Assembly: GCF_023078275.1 (NCBI RefSeq)
Contig: NC_062990.1
Span: 11,237,549-11,301,548, forward strand
From: Leguminivora glycinivorella
Taxonomy: Eukaryota; Arthropoda; Insecta; Lepidoptera; Tortricidae
Reading direction: 5' to 3'
Length of the DNA: 64,000 nucleotides
The notes under the pieces are model-generated. The model was given only the letters and a program-made list of their open reading frames with translations, was not told the DNA's origin and searched no databases. The position numbers were made by a program, and so were the translations under genes. Within the stretch, counting starts at the first letter, position 1. Every line of letters starts with the position of its first letter. Below are positions 46,604-57,441 of this stretch, in pieces.

Positions 46604-46663
46604 TGCTTCAACTTAAAACATTAGTAGTTTGTCTAGCCAATATCACAAATGCTCCGCTTTCAA

Positions 46664-46741
46664 ACAAAAAAAAAACAGGCAGACAGACAGACAGACACGT
46701 CAAACTTATAACACCCCGTCGTTTTTGCGTGGGGGTTAAAA
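46664..46741. repeat. GACA-family MITE, 3' fragment
   Basis: GCAGACAGACAGACAGACAC, CGTCAAACTTATAACACCCC and GTGGGGGTTAAAA match the right end of 9797-10260. Confidence 0.7.
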
Positions 46742-46754
46742 AGGGACGGGTTAT

Positions 46755-46905
46755 TCGGCCATTGTACAATACACGCGCATCATATCCATATCTGTGTACA
46801 TGCGAACGACCAACGAGTTGCCTCATCACGCACGCACACAACGACAACTGTATGCTCAATGAGCTAACTGCGACATGTCCGCCGGCGGTTTGTCCGCTCT
46901 CTAGC
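46755..46905. repeat. Dispersed repeat shared with 54297-54430
   Basis: CAATACACGCGCATCATATC, TGTGTACATGCGAACGACC, ATCACGCACGCACACAAC and GCTCAATGA occur in the same order in both. Confidence 0.55.
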
Positions 46906-47211
46906 ATTTTATGCTTCTGAGCAGAGGTATGCCCAATGCTCCCATCCGCTCTCTATAATATCAGGGGCGGCTCACTCCGCGATTCTATCGCAGCGCTACA
47001 AGTACATGTGGGGGCCGCGAGTTCGCGGCCCATTCAGCGGTGACGACCTTCGCGCGGCGCAATAGAATTCAATGTCGGCTGCTCGCGTGCGGTCCGTTTG
47101 TTAATGTAGGTAAAAATTTAGAATGGCAGCAATTTGTGAATATCAAAGGAGTGAGCCTTCTGTAGGTACTTGTACTATTATATATTCTGTGATAATATTA
47201 CTTAATAGTTA
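46906..47211. other. Unassigned DNA, GC-richer
   Basis: GGGGCCGCGAGTTCGCGGCC at 47010-47030 is a short palindrome. No ORF or known family. Confidence 0.35.
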
Positions 47212-47520
47212 TTTATTTTACAAGGGGGCAAAGTAGTTGTTTAACCGCACGTGCCAATATTGATACCCGAGCAAGCGAAAGACTCCGAAAAGTGGAATCT
47301 TGAGCGTTGCGAGGGTTTCAAGGCATGAAGGTCAAACAAACTTTGCCACTGAGTGAAACACAAAACTTTTCACCACACCAACACGAACAAAATACTAACT
47401 ATAAAACATCAAATTAAATCAAATCCATCAATTTATGATTCAAAATCATCACTTATAGGTAAATTCTACCAGCCAGCTTAAGACATCAAGTTAAAATTTG
47501 TATGAATCTATTTTCGTATA
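47212..47520. repeat. Dispersed repeat (TTACAAGGGGGCAAAGT family), copy
   Basis: Shares CAAGGGGGCAAAGTAGTTGT, GATACCCGAGCAAGCGAAAG, CTACCAGCCAGCTTAAG and ACATCAAGTTAAAATTTGTA with 41845-42000 and 45950-46095. Confidence 0.6.
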
Positions 47521-48180
47521 ATATAATTAGTGTCGTCACATTCAAGGAAGTGGTTTGCGAGGTTCACAAAGTACCTATTTCAGTCTTGGATAACATGATT
47601 AGTACTTGATATAGGACTTGTGGGATGTAGAGAGTATTTATAGTAAGGTTTTGTAGACTTACTTTATAAGCTTTAACGCTGACATAATTATAGCTAGGTA
47701 TACACCGTGTTTTTTTTTCCGTAAAGACACGTCGTTAGACTCATTCATAGGAACCACCTGGTAAGTATATCAGTTTTTGTTAAGTTTGATCAAAAATATT
47801 TTTTTCTCAAACATGCAATGAAATATTGTCTTTACGTTCCTTAAAATGGGCTGGAAAGTATCGCTTTTTGAGCGCAACAACTCGAGAGGACTGTAAAGGG
47901 ATTTCATATTATTTTTTAGGCCTAGGCCTGCAAAGTAACTTTTTTTTTTATAAAATATTGTCCTTTAGAGCATTTTTTATTTTATTTCATTGTATGTTTG
48001 AGAAAAGCACTATACATGCCTCGGCGTGAAAACGGATTCCCGGCCGTATATGTATACCCACTTGGCCGGAAATCCTCATTTTCCCGGCCTCTGATGTAAT
48101 ATACTATTTCGCTTTCATACATACAAATACATGACAGGTACGAGTACTTAACAATGTGAGATAACTTTAAAATTACATAA
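47521..48180. other. Unassigned AT-rich DNA
   Basis: Only short frames; no motif recognised. Confidence 0.3.
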
Positions 48181-48184
48181 AAGT

Positions 48185-48542
48185 TTTTTTTTATTTTATT
48201 AAATGGCTTCAGTCCATTATTAAAATAGGATTTCGCCACTGCCAGGTGATATTAGCTAATATTAATTAGTGATTGCAGTACGGTAATTACGACAGTGTAC
48301 GGTGAGTTAGCACTTGTAAATTGATAGCTGGATTTTACAAGAGCACGTGGACTACCGTCCGTTGACGACAAAAAAGAGGCTAAACGCGTTTCGAGATTAA
48401 TTCTTCATCAGCTTCTCACTACAACATTAGTTTACTGCATAATAAGCTATCGATGTTACACTTTAAACAAAATTAATGAGCAAAAGAGAAAGAAATTGTT
48501 CACGACAGGATGGCGCTCGAACCGGAAGTCCTACATAAAAGT
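48185..48542 (-). mobile_element. Penelope-like tail (GAAACGCGTTTAGCC family), minus copy
   Basis: Inverted match to 51940-52300: TGGCTTCAGTCCATT, TTGTAAATTGATAGCTGGAT, CAAGAGCACGTGGACTAC, CTAAACGCGTTTCGAG and ATAATAAGCTATCGATGTTA. On its minus strand, CTGATGA is followed 12 nt later by GAAAC (48376-48411), the order of a hammerhead ribozyme core. Confidence 0.55.
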
Positions 48543-48595
48543 TAGGGACAAATAGATATTTAAATATCTATATTTAAATATTTTTATATTGTCTG

Positions 48596-48838
48596 TGTGG
48601 TGACGGGTTAAGAATTTCACCACCCCCTTTCTTCCCGTGGGTGTCGTAGAAGGCGACTATGGGATATGGGTTAAATTGTGGCGTAGGCGAGAGGCTGGCA
48701 TCCTGTCACTGCAATGTCAGAGTTTCGTTTTCTTTCAACCCCTTATTTGCCAAGAGTGGCACTGAAGCTGTAGTAGTTTCGTGTGTTCTGCCTACCCCTT
48801 TGTGGGATACAGGCGTGATTGTATATATGTGTGTATGT
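48596..48838 (+). repeat. Dispersed repeat (CTTCTTCCCGTGGGT family), copy 2
   Basis: Same order as 3958-4190 with higher completeness: GTGACGGGTTAAGAATTTC, CCCTTTCTTCCCGTGGGTGT, GAAGGCGACTATGGGATATG, GGATACAGGCGTGATTGTAT. Confidence 0.65.
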
Positions 48839-49117
48839 AGATATTTAAATATTATTCGAACTAGCCCTCCTGTATGGCAATTATTAAAATCGCTCTAATA
48901 TCAAACTTATCTTACTACACTTCTAGTTTTCCACGTGTAATAGGTCAGCGTGAAATCTAGTTAAACTGAATTCAGTAAGTTAAACGGCAAAGTTAAAACA
49001 AACTGAACCGTTCGTTATCGCGGTAAATAGTCAGTTTACGACGGAAGTTGGAATTGTTTTGTGTTTATAGTTGAATTCTAACACGAGATTATATTCCTAG
49101 TAGCTTTGCAAATATCT

Positions 49118-49232
49118 AATGGGTCGGCAACGCGCACGTGACACCCCTTGAGTTGCGGGCGTCCATAGGTTGCGGTGACCGCTTTCCATCAGGCGGGCCG
49201 TATACCTGTTTGCCACCGACGTGGTATATAAA
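49118..49232 (-). repeat. Dispersed repeat (GTCGGTGGCAAAC family), most complete copy
   Basis: GGGTCGGCAACGCGCACGTG, TTGCGGGCGTCCATAGGTTG, GGTGACCGCTTTCCATCAGG and CGTATACCTGTTTGCCACCG. It matches the piece nested in the hAT MITE at 1236-1312. Confidence 0.65.
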
Positions 49233-50885
49233 AAAAATATATATGACTTTTTTGTGATATATAGGTAATCTGGATAGTGCCTGATTAAAAAAATATTGGC
49301 AATCGTTCAAGTTCAAGAGAATCTTTATACTCATATCAATTACCAGGCAGTTTTATGATGTTAAAATATTATTTCCGGGTTAAAAACTATCCTATGTCAT
49401 TAATCAAAACTCAGAATACTTATATCTAATAATTATATGTATATGTATATTTGAATTCTACTACTTGAGATTATATGTATTCCTACCTAGCTTACGCAAA
49501 TATGCAGGTTATCTTTGTGTGGGATAAGTTATTCGATAGCGCCTGATGAAATAGTAATGGCAGTTGTTCAATTGAAACGGAATGTTTATATTGTTTACCA
49601 GGCACTTAACTATTTTACTTCTATGGTAGATGAGATGTTTTTTCCTTTGCTATGCATGCCCTTCGTCGGGATTCAAACTATACCGACACACACAGGACAT
49701 TAGACTGGGACACAAATCAAATTCGTATTTATAATATTAGCACTATAAAGTTAAAATTCGTTTTCGTCAACTAATTAATTACTTTAAGTGAGAACGATAG
49801 GTAAAAAACTTTTAATAGTTATAAATTGTAGGTAGCCATTCAAAATGAAAACTGTAAAAATATATACAGCGAAGAATTCACGTCGAAGACGAGAAAATTC
49901 CTACATAATTTTTTTCCATTTTTTTTTTTAGTTTTTTAGCGTTTGTGGACGTTCGAGTTTATTTAAAACAAATAGTTACTAGTTATTTCTAATTATTCTA
50001 TTTATTTTTATTTATTTTGACGAAATCTTAGGTTAGAAAACTCAGTTATAATATGACGAAGCCTGCGCTGTGGATCTGAACGTATGTATTTTTTAATTAT
50101 TTCTTTTGATGAATAAATTTCTATAATATTATTCAATCAAACTAACAGCAACTAAAATAACTTTGGCAATCCAAGCAAGTTTGTCGACGAATCTAATTGA
50201 GTAATGATAAACCCTTAGACTTATCGGACAAATAAACTGTACGAGAGACCGGTACAGTAGGCCAGGTCTTCAATTTGACCAGAGGACCGTAGTATTACGA
50301 TAGAAAATTTTGTACATGGCATTTCCTAATAGTCGTTTTTAGGGCAAAATAGAAAGATTGTATACTGTAATCAAATAATCGTTGGAATCAGGCGTTTCGT
50401 AGAGGAAAGACATGCGAATCGAAATAAAAAAATCCGCGATTTACACACGAAAATAACGTGTAAATCAATCAGTGTTTTTTTTATATGAAAGTAAGGTTTT
50501 CACCGTAAAAATAAAGGCCCTAATAAATAATTATAACAAACAAACCAAAACAAACCAAAAATACAAAACTCTGCATATGTTTTACCTCCAGTCGGACAAC
50601 ATAATCTACCATCTAGAACGGGGTTTGATTAGGTACCTACAATCAAATCAATAGTTTTACTGTAGACCTACTGTGTTTTCTTCACTATGATCAAACTATC
50701 TGTTAGTAATGAATCACGGAGTTAGATGGACGCTACCAATTAGAGAGATTTGCCTAGCGAAGGGAGGCATAATAATGCTACTATTGCTACTTGGAAGATT
50801 GGATTACTTTAGTCAGTATAATAATTCAAAGTGTAAGTGTAACATAGGCATACAACCAACGATTTTTGAGGCAAAAAAAAAGAAA
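49233..50885. other. Unassigned AT-rich DNA, 1.65 kb
   Basis: No gene or named repeat. Short open frames (such as 49515-49703) lack codon bias or a domain and are likely chance. Confidence 0.3.
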
Positions 50886-51095
50886 TAAAATAAATAAATA
50901 TTATAGGACAATCTTACACAGATTGACTGAGCCCCACGGTAATCTCAAGAAGGCTTGTGTTGTGGGTACTCAGACAACGATATACATAATATACAAATAC
51001 ATATATACATAGAAAACATCCATGACTGTGGAACAAATATCTGTGCTCATCACACAAATAAATGCCCTTGCCGGGATTCGAACCCGGGACCAAAA
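50886..51095 (-). mobile_element. tRNA-derived SINE, nearly complete, minus copy
   Basis: Reverse-complemented: TGGTCCCGGGTTCGAATCCC (B-box), GCAAGGGCATTTATTTGTGT, ACTCATG-type core CATGGATGTTTTCTATGTAT, CTGAGTACCCACAACACAAG, GGGCTCAGTCAATCTGTGTA, and an ATATTTATTTATT tail. It is one of the two best copies in the window. Confidence 0.8.
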
Positions 51096-51169
51096 TCCAA
51101 GATGGCGCCTGTAATCTGTGGGATATCGGTCCTACATCCGACATCGGATCAGAAAATGTGAAAACGCAC
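51096..51169. repeat. Harbinger-type MITE fragment
   Basis: CCAAGATGGCGCC, ACATCCGACATCGGATC and ATGTGAAAACGCAC then TAA. It is the right half of the element seen whole at 56263-56395. Confidence 0.6.
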
Positions 51170-51414
51170 TAAATAATAAAAATTTGCGTCTAGTATCTGA
51201 TGGCACTTAAGCACAGTACAAACCAGTAATAACTCTTCCAACAAATGTACGCCGCGCGGGGTGCACACAAGCGCGTCGTGTACGTACGCAACCATCGATC
51301 TAAACTACCAACACATGCAAGCGGATTTGGATAAACGTGGATAAGAATAATATGCATAATGATATTTTTTGTGTTTTCTGACTGATATAATGTGGTATTA
51401 TTATACTAATATCG

Positions 51415-51830
51415 TTTTCCCCTCACTAGCTCGGAAACACGTGTTTTGTCCATTAAAACCAGCGGGTAAAAACGCATTTTATCCACTAGTGGGTAAAGTA
51501 ATTGGACCTTGATTAAAGTCAAATTAACTGCTTTAAAATTGATAAAAGTAGGTGAATCTAGTAATAAAGATGATTTACTACCTGTGGAACTACTGGAAGC
51601 AGTGATAAACGCATTTTTTGCGTTGTAGTTTCCTCGCTATAGTGAGGGGAAAAGTTTCGTGTTACACTCGGGTGCAAATGTATTTTACTTCTCGTGTTTT
51701 AAAAAACTCGCAAGTTCAGGATTCTATTCTCGACTATAGAATCCTTTCACTTGCTCGTTTTTAAATTCCACACTCGGCATTAAAATACAACTTTGCCCCC
51801 TTGTATAACAAATAACTATTAGTACCTAGT
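51415..51830. repeat. Dispersed repeat (GTTATACAAG family), uninterrupted copy
   Basis: TCCCCTCACTAGCTCGGAAA, GTGGGTAAAGTAATTGGACC, AACGCATTTTTTGCGTTGTA and TTGCCCCCTTGTATAACAAA. It gives the empty site for the LINE at 42132-45685 (TTTAAAATTGATAAAAGTAG). Confidence 0.7.
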
Positions 51831-51939
51831 AGTATTATATAACAACATCGTACTTTGGACGATGTCGTGTAACATTGATAGTAATTTTGTTCAACCACGT
51901 GCTTTCGAACGCAGTGGGTACCTGTCGCGTCGCCGCTGC

Positions 51940-52320
51940 CGGAGAGTAACTACTGAATCGGACTTCCGGTTGGGACGCCATCATAGCGGTTTCGTGTCGT
52001 GAATAATTTATTTTTCTTTTACTCATTAATGTTGTTTAAAGTGTAATATTGATAGCTTATTATGCAGTAAACTAATGGTGTAGTGAGAAGCTGATGAAGA
52101 ATTGTTCTCGAAACGCGTTTAGCCTCTTTTTTGTCGTAAACGGCCGGTAGTCCACGTGCTCTTGTAAAATCTAGCTATCAATTTACAAGTGCTAAGTCAC
52201 CGTACAATGTCGTACTTACCGTACAAAAATTACTAATATTAGCTCATATCACCTTGACACTGGCGAAATAGTCCCAATGGACTGAAGCCATTTAATTTTA
52301 AAAACTGAACTGAACTGAAC
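51940..52320 (+). mobile_element. Penelope-like tail (GAAACGCGTTTAGCC family), plus copy
   Basis: Contains GAAGCTGATGAAGAATTGTT, CTCGAAACGCGTTTAGCCTC, CACGTGCTCTTGTAAAATCT and TGGACTGAAGCCATTTAA, as in the inverted copy at 48185-48542. The CTGATGA/GAAAC order at 52091-52114 is conserved between the copies. Association of GAAACGCGT with hammerhead-bearing Penelope-like ends is from general knowledge. Confidence 0.55.
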
Positions 52321-53250
52321 TACTGAATCGTCCTTATACTGTGACTTAAGTAAAATAAATAATATATACCTTATAAAAAATCATAATAATATACATAGCT
52401 CTCGAATTTCACGATACAATTGATAAGTCATTCAATAAAAAAAATATATCTATAATAGTAATCACTAGTTCTATAGAGAAATTCATTGTATTTGACCTAC
52501 CTTCTATTAAAGTTAAAGTTAATAAAACTAGCTTGCATAAAGTGTGGATAGTACAGATTATTTAGTACTAGTCTACTTACGCCGGTCGATGTATTTAATC
52601 TACATACCTAACTGCCTCTGACAACTTCCTTACTCCTAACCCTTCAAGATTAAATCTCGGTCCTCTATTAATAGCGACAAATTATTCAGTGGAACTACCC
52701 TCTAACCATAGAATAAGTAATAGCTAGCTAACTAGTAACTTACGTATAGAAAGGACACCACTCCTCGAATGCCTTTTTATGCTAAAACAGTTATTCGGTT
52801 TTCTTTTAACGTCACTCCATCGTGAGCAATCGCAGCAAATGACTGTTTTTTGTTTTAAAATAATTGTCATACATTCAAAAATGGAATCAAAAACATTTTC
52901 TTAAAATTATGTTCTAAATTTAAAAATAAGGTGGCAGTGACAGAATTTTAGGATATTTTAGTCATTGTTGGGAGTCAATCGGTCCTCGCTAGAGATACGG
53001 GTGGCCGGTTGCTCTTTGCTTGGTAACGGCTGGTTTTGTTATGTTTTGTGAAATGTAAAAAATGTGAACATCCTTAGACAATCTAAGCCGCAAAAGCCAG
53101 TTTTGGAGATAAGTGCTATTGATTAAGAAACTCTGTAATTTAATACCACTTAATCTCAAAAGTTGTAAAATGGAGTCGGTTATCTTAGTGAACAAAACTT
53201 GTGCTAAGCTTCAAATTCAATTTAACGCCATTCCGATTGTTGACAAAAGG
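52321..53250. other. Unassigned AT-rich DNA
   Basis: Starts with an ACTGA microsatellite (52305-52330). No gene or other repeat recognised. Confidence 0.3.
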
Positions 53251-53254
53251 ACTG

Positions 53255-53745
53255 AAGGATGTAGTACCTGGCCAACGTAACACTCACTTAGGCTTAGGAA
53301 AATATCGATATCATACTATCTCTATCGCCCTTCCGTTTTGGCGCGACAGAGCTAGACTGAATTTCGGTTGTAAAATCCTACTTGAATAAACGATATTTTT
53401 ATCTTTATCTTTATCTTTATTGGCGTCTAGCGTCATTGTCATTTCGGGTAGGCAGATTGCCAGGCCCCGTAGCCTAATGGAATTTCTGCGACGTGAAACG
53501 AAATCGAAACCCCGCAGAAAGGTAGTCTGGCTCTGTCACGCCAATACGCAAGAGCGATAGAGATAGATAGCTACGAAAGAGATATTATCGTGAGCGTTTG
53601 TGCATTCGGCTACGCACACTGTTCAACATCACGCAGCGTATTAGAGGTTGTAGCTAACCTCTCTATCGCTCCTCTGTAGTGGTGCGACAGAGCCACACTG
53701 CGTTTTATTGGCCACGTAGCGTCAACTATTGGCTCTTCGACTAGC
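53255..53745. repeat. Cluster of AGTCTGGCTCTG-family repeats
   Basis: 53521-53630 is a clean copy of the repeat at 16186-16290. 53315-53370 and 53640-53735 carry inverted pieces (GCGACAGAGCTAGACTG, GTGCGACAGAGCCACACTGC). An ATCTTT microsatellite (53398-53418) and GGCCCCGTAGCCTAATGG (53463-53480, compare the hairpin at 6721) are also present. Confidence 0.5.
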
Positions 53746-53946
53746 CGGCAGTGAATCTTATGCATAAATTTGGTTCGGCTCAAGTTTATCTATATTTTAA
53801 CTACGAAAACAGAACAAGAAATCAGGAATTTGAATAGCAAATCGCTGGCTTTGTTTTAATTTTAATTAGAAATGGAGAATACTGGATTTAAGTAGTAATT
53901 ATGTACATACAAATTAGAGTAAGTTTTGCCACACCTCGGACACTGG

Positions 53947-54165
53947 CGATCAAATATATGAAAGAGGCGCGTTCCTTGCACACATTCTAAGCTCGTGTAG
54001 GTGAACGCGTACCATGCTTGTATGAGTGAGATATGACAGGTCGACTGTTCGCGTTTTTGGCAGGCGGTAACTGTGAGGTAATCGAGAGGGGGTGGGCGGC
54101 ACTTTCAGCGGGGAGCAGGAGTGGCCATACTGTACGATAGTACTCTTTATTATACTGTGGTTTTG
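53947..54165 (+). repeat. Dispersed repeat (CTAAGCTCGTGTAGGTGAACG family), copy 2
   Basis: Matches 7755-7975 over about 215 bp. Confidence 0.7.
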
Positions 54166-54296
54166 TAGAGTCTGGCCAGGATTCGTTGGCAACTATTTTG
54201 AAAGCCCTCCCTCCTGTCCGCAGTCACGTCGTCGTGTGTATGACCAACCTAGGCTCCAAGGCGAACTTACTCACACTTGTAGTTGGACGCTCCTAT

Positions 54297-54430
54297 TGAG
54301 TTATTGCGCAATACACGGTTACACGCGCATCATTTCCATGTGTGTGTACATGCGAACGACCCAAGACGTGTCATCACGCACGCACACAACTACAATTGCA
54401 CGCTTGCACGCTCAATGATCTAGCTATATG
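54297..54430. repeat. Dispersed repeat shared with 46755-46905
   Basis: ACACGCGCATCATTTCCATG, ACATGCGAACGACC and CATCACGCACGCACACAACT. Confidence 0.55.
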
Positions 54431-54974
54431 CAACTGACAACATTTTATATTTTTGAGTACAACTTTTTATTGTTTGGTTTGAAAGAACTTAATAATAAAA
54501 GATACACTTATCTTTTTACGTTTCATAAAAACTACAATTTTAACGCGAAAATCCCTTTTTATTACTACTTCGCGGCCAAGCCGCGAGAAGAATCACCAAA
54601 AATAGTTTTTTCTACTTGTCGACTGTAATCTGTCAATTAGGCCACCACAGACTAAACTATAAGTGCTAACTTTTCAGTGTTGGATACTCTATGGCAGTTC
54701 CGACTCAATTATAATAAGCTCATTATAGTTGACTTTAGTTAACTGTAATAATTTAAAAAATAGGACTTCATACAATTTCTATACTAATTTGCGATACCTG
54801 GCAAATTTTCCTGCATCTGAAACACATTTTTTTTATCTGTCGCGTTATCGGCCAATCAGAGACGGTTATTACAAACAATTGGTTGCTAGGTAATTCGATG
54901 TTGATACAACGGTGAACGACTCTATTAACATTAATTTTAACTTGCATAAATGATGATATTTCCGTAGACTCGTA
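54431..54974. other. Unassigned AT-rich DNA
   Basis: CGCGGCCAAGCCGCG at 54571-54585 is a short palindrome. No gene is seen. Confidence 0.3.
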
Positions 54975-55088
54975 GAAATAGTGATATAATTAAGCTTTTC
55001 ACTCTCGTATCGTACTATTAGGCCACTCAGCAAGCTTCGTGGCCTAAACATGGTACTCGACTGAAAAGCTTTGTATTATATCACGATT
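54975..55088. mobile_element. Hairpin MITE, about 110 bp
   Basis: GTGATATAATTAAGCTTTTC at the left is inverted as GAAAAGCTTTGTATTATATCAC at the right (one small gap). The loop contains GGCCACTCAGCAAGCTTCGTGGCC, a second internal pairing. Confidence 0.7.
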
Positions 55089-55106
55089 GTATAAAATACT
55101 ATTTAT

Positions 55107-55326
55107 GTTTTTCCTACTCAGAATCACGAGCTCTTTTGATCTAGAACAAAAAACAAGAGACAAAAAATGGTCCTAAAATTTTCTATTATTTTGCATACTT
55201 TCCACTTTGTAACCGCTGTATAAAACGTTTAGAAAATGGTAACGAAGTGGAAAAATTTAATTTGGGACGTTTTTTTTTTTTCACCTAGTAAGATCAAAAG
55301 GGCTCGTGATTTTGAGTAGGAAAAAC
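55107..55326. mobile_element. Palindromic MITE, 220 bp
   Basis: GTTTTTCCTACTCAGAATCA, CGAGCTCTTTTGATCT is inverted at the right as AGATCAAAAGGGCTCGTGAT, TTTGAGTAGGAAAAAC. Inner arms (CACTTTGTAACC / GGTAACGAAGTGG) are complementary too. Related to 19508-19829 by the GAATCACGAGCTCTTT-type motif. Confidence 0.75.
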
Positions 55327-55425
55327 ATTAACCAAAAACATTTAAACCTATTTTGTACTATTCTTCACGCAAAAACGCCCATCTTTGATCTATTATTTTT
55401 GATGCTGACTGTACTACATGTACTT

Positions 55426-55741
55426 ATCATCCTCCTTGCGTTATCCCGGCATTTGCCATGGCTCATGGGAGCCTAGGGTCCGCTTTGACAACTAATCCCA
55501 AGAATTGGCGTAGGCACTAGTTTACGCAAGCGACTGCCATGTGACCTTCCAACCCGAAGGGTAACTAGGCCTTATTGGGATTAGTCCGGTTTCCTCACGA
55601 TGTTTTCCTTCACCGGAAAGTGACTGGCAAATATTAAATGACATTTCGCACCCGGAAAACTCATTGGTATGAGCTGGGGTTGGAACCTGCGACCTCCGGA
55701 TTGAAAGTAGCACGCTCTTACCGCTAGGCCACCAGCGCTTT
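55426..55741 (-). mobile_element. tRNA-derived SINE, complete copy
   Basis: Minus strand: AGCGCTGGTGGCCTAGCGGT (A-box), then GGTCGCAGGTTCCAACCCC (B-box about 35 nt later), a body with CCGGTGAAGGAAAACATC and TGAGGAAACCGGACTAATCC, and the end CCATGGCAAATGCCGGGATA. It is the empty-site reference for the interrupted copy at 1593-3660. Confidence 0.75.
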
Positions 55742-56262
55742 TTACATGTACTCCCTGTCTAATTAAAATTAAACTAAACATCATTCCTCAAACAAAACAC
55801 TTTATCAAATTACTTACAAAAGCCTGTCGTTACAGACTAAAATTCACATAATTGTGTTTTCCTTGCCTTTTATTATCAATTTAGATTAAATTGGGTTATT
55901 CGTTCTTGCATTTAATTAACGAACACAAACATTCTTACTTTTGTGTGGTATCATTTTACCGTTTAATTTGGCTTCAAGAGGTCTCTAATGAAAATAAATG
56001 ATGTTATAGGAGACTGTAAATGACTTGTGAATTTTTCAGTAGGCTTGATTGCGGTATTCACATATATATGTGAAAATATTAATTAGAAACATAATTATAT
56101 TATGTAAATATTCTTATACTTATAAGCTTGTTTAAGCTGTGGTGTTGATACTTTAAATATTGATTATATTCAAGAACTCCATGAAGCAAAAAGAGAATTG
56201 TACATACTATATTGGATTACATTTGTTTGCCTTTCAATTGCATACCTATGTGATGTGACTTA
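55742..56262. other. Unassigned AT-rich DNA upstream of the receptor gene
   Basis: No repeat or gene recognised. Probably 5' intron or flank of the receptor gene. Confidence 0.3.
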
Positions 56263-56395
56263 ATGCGTTTTCACATTATCCGATCCGATATCGGATGTCG
56301 GACCGGTACCCTATACATTACGGGCACCATCTTGGATTTTTTCTATTGAAATCCTTCCGACATCCGATATCGGATCGGATAATGTGAAAACGCAC
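56263..56395. mobile_element. Harbinger-type MITE, 133 bp, complete
   Basis: Long inverted ends (GCGTTTTCACATTATCCGAT, CCGATATCGGATGTCGGA at the left; inverted at the right) with duplicated TTA at 56260-56262 and 56396-56398. A 3-bp TWA duplication is typical of PIF/Harbinger. The centre has CACCATCTTGGATTTT. Incomplete copies are at 45989-46066 and 51096-51169. It sits about 250 bp upstream of the receptor 5' UTR exon. Confidence 0.85.
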
Positions 56396-56648
56396 TTATT
56401 CGGAATCTACTGGAAATCCACGTTAGAAAGAAAATGAAGTGCACTTATATCAGCCGAGCCGTAGGCATTCTCTAAATAGTCTAAATGAATCAGATTATTA
56501 ACCAAATTTTGACCTGAAACGATATAATGAAAGAAACTAAAACTTCGGTTTCCGCTGATCAGTCAACTCAACTCAACCCAAAAGATATAAAAAGAATGTT
56601 ACCACACCAAAAAACAGAAGAACTCACCACCATTTTCTTTGTCCACAG

Positions 56649-56687
56649 ATCAACATGACGTAACACAATGAACATTTAACAACCACC
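56649..56687 (+). promoter_or_regulatory. Receptor 5' UTR segment with two mini-uORFs
   Basis: The exon appears to start after the acceptor TTTTCTTTGTCCACAG (ends 56648). Before the main ATG there are two very short upstream frames, ATGACGTAA at 56655-56663 and ATGAACATTTAA at 56669-56680. The main start has a strong context (ACCATGG). Confidence 0.55.
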
Positions 56688-56938
56688 ATGGAGTCCAAAG
56701 AATGGCCCGATTTCCTGAACAGCACGAAGAATTTCAAATCCGGTGCATTCGAAGAGCCCTACGGGATTAATGACGTCATAGATGTGTCTCCGAAGATCAA
56801 CTATAGTTTCTACGACAATACTACTGCGCCCGATTACACGAACTTCACTACGGACAACTTTTGCGCGTCTAACTTCAGCCATGTCTATTTGAATGTGACT
56901 TGCGAGTTCCCTATTGATTATGCTGAGCCTATGTATGG
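56688..56938 (+). CDS. SPR: Sex peptide / myoinhibitory peptide receptor, coding exon 1
   Basis: ATG at 56688 (ACCATGG) opens 83 codons encoding the extracellular N-terminus. It is rich in N-glycosylation sites (NST, NYS, NTT, NFT, NFS, NVT), and ends CEFPIDYAEPMYG, the lead-in to the first membrane helix in insect sex peptide receptors. The exon ends at 56938 before GTAAGT, phase 2, and joins exon 2 through a split Gly codon. No signal peptide is evident, as usual for this GPCR. The receptor is a class A, G-protein coupled receptor for myoinhibitory peptides and, in Drosophila, for sex peptide. Confidence 0.82.
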
Positions 56939-57441
56939 GTAAGTGTTATAGAAGTATTATTTACCATAAAACATTACAAAATTACCCCAGGTACTTAGGT
57001 ACTTCTTACTATAATATAATAATGCTCTTTTAAATCCTTGTTCTTCATGCCAATTTCCCCTTATTATTTATTACTTAGGTTTTTACTTTAGGCACTTCTT
57101 TCTACTTCTTGTGGCACGACGATCCAAAGTGAATCATGACCTGCCTTCTGTCCAAAGCCGTTCAATCTAGTGCGAACTCTAATCAAATATGACATAGAAA
57201 ATTATTGTCAGAAAATTCAACTTTTATCGACTTTGTCTGGCCTAGTGAACCTTGCCCTGCCCGCTAAGCCGATGGTCGATCCTCAGTTTGAATCTCAGTG
57301 TGAGCCATTTATTTGTGTGACGAGCTCATACAGTTCCTGAGCCTTGAATGTTTTCTATGTATGGATACTTAATTATCCACTACACCAGACCGGTCATCGA
57401 TCCTAAAAATAGGTCCTAAATAATCATTTCCTTTCTTCCAG
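56939..57441 (+). other. Receptor intron with a SINE fragment
   Basis: GT (56939) to AG (57441), 503 bp. It contains a degenerate SINE piece at about 57230-57375 (TGCCCGCTAAGCCGATGGTC, CCTTGAATGTTTTCTATGTA), which explains its AT-poor block. No coding. Confidence 0.75.
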
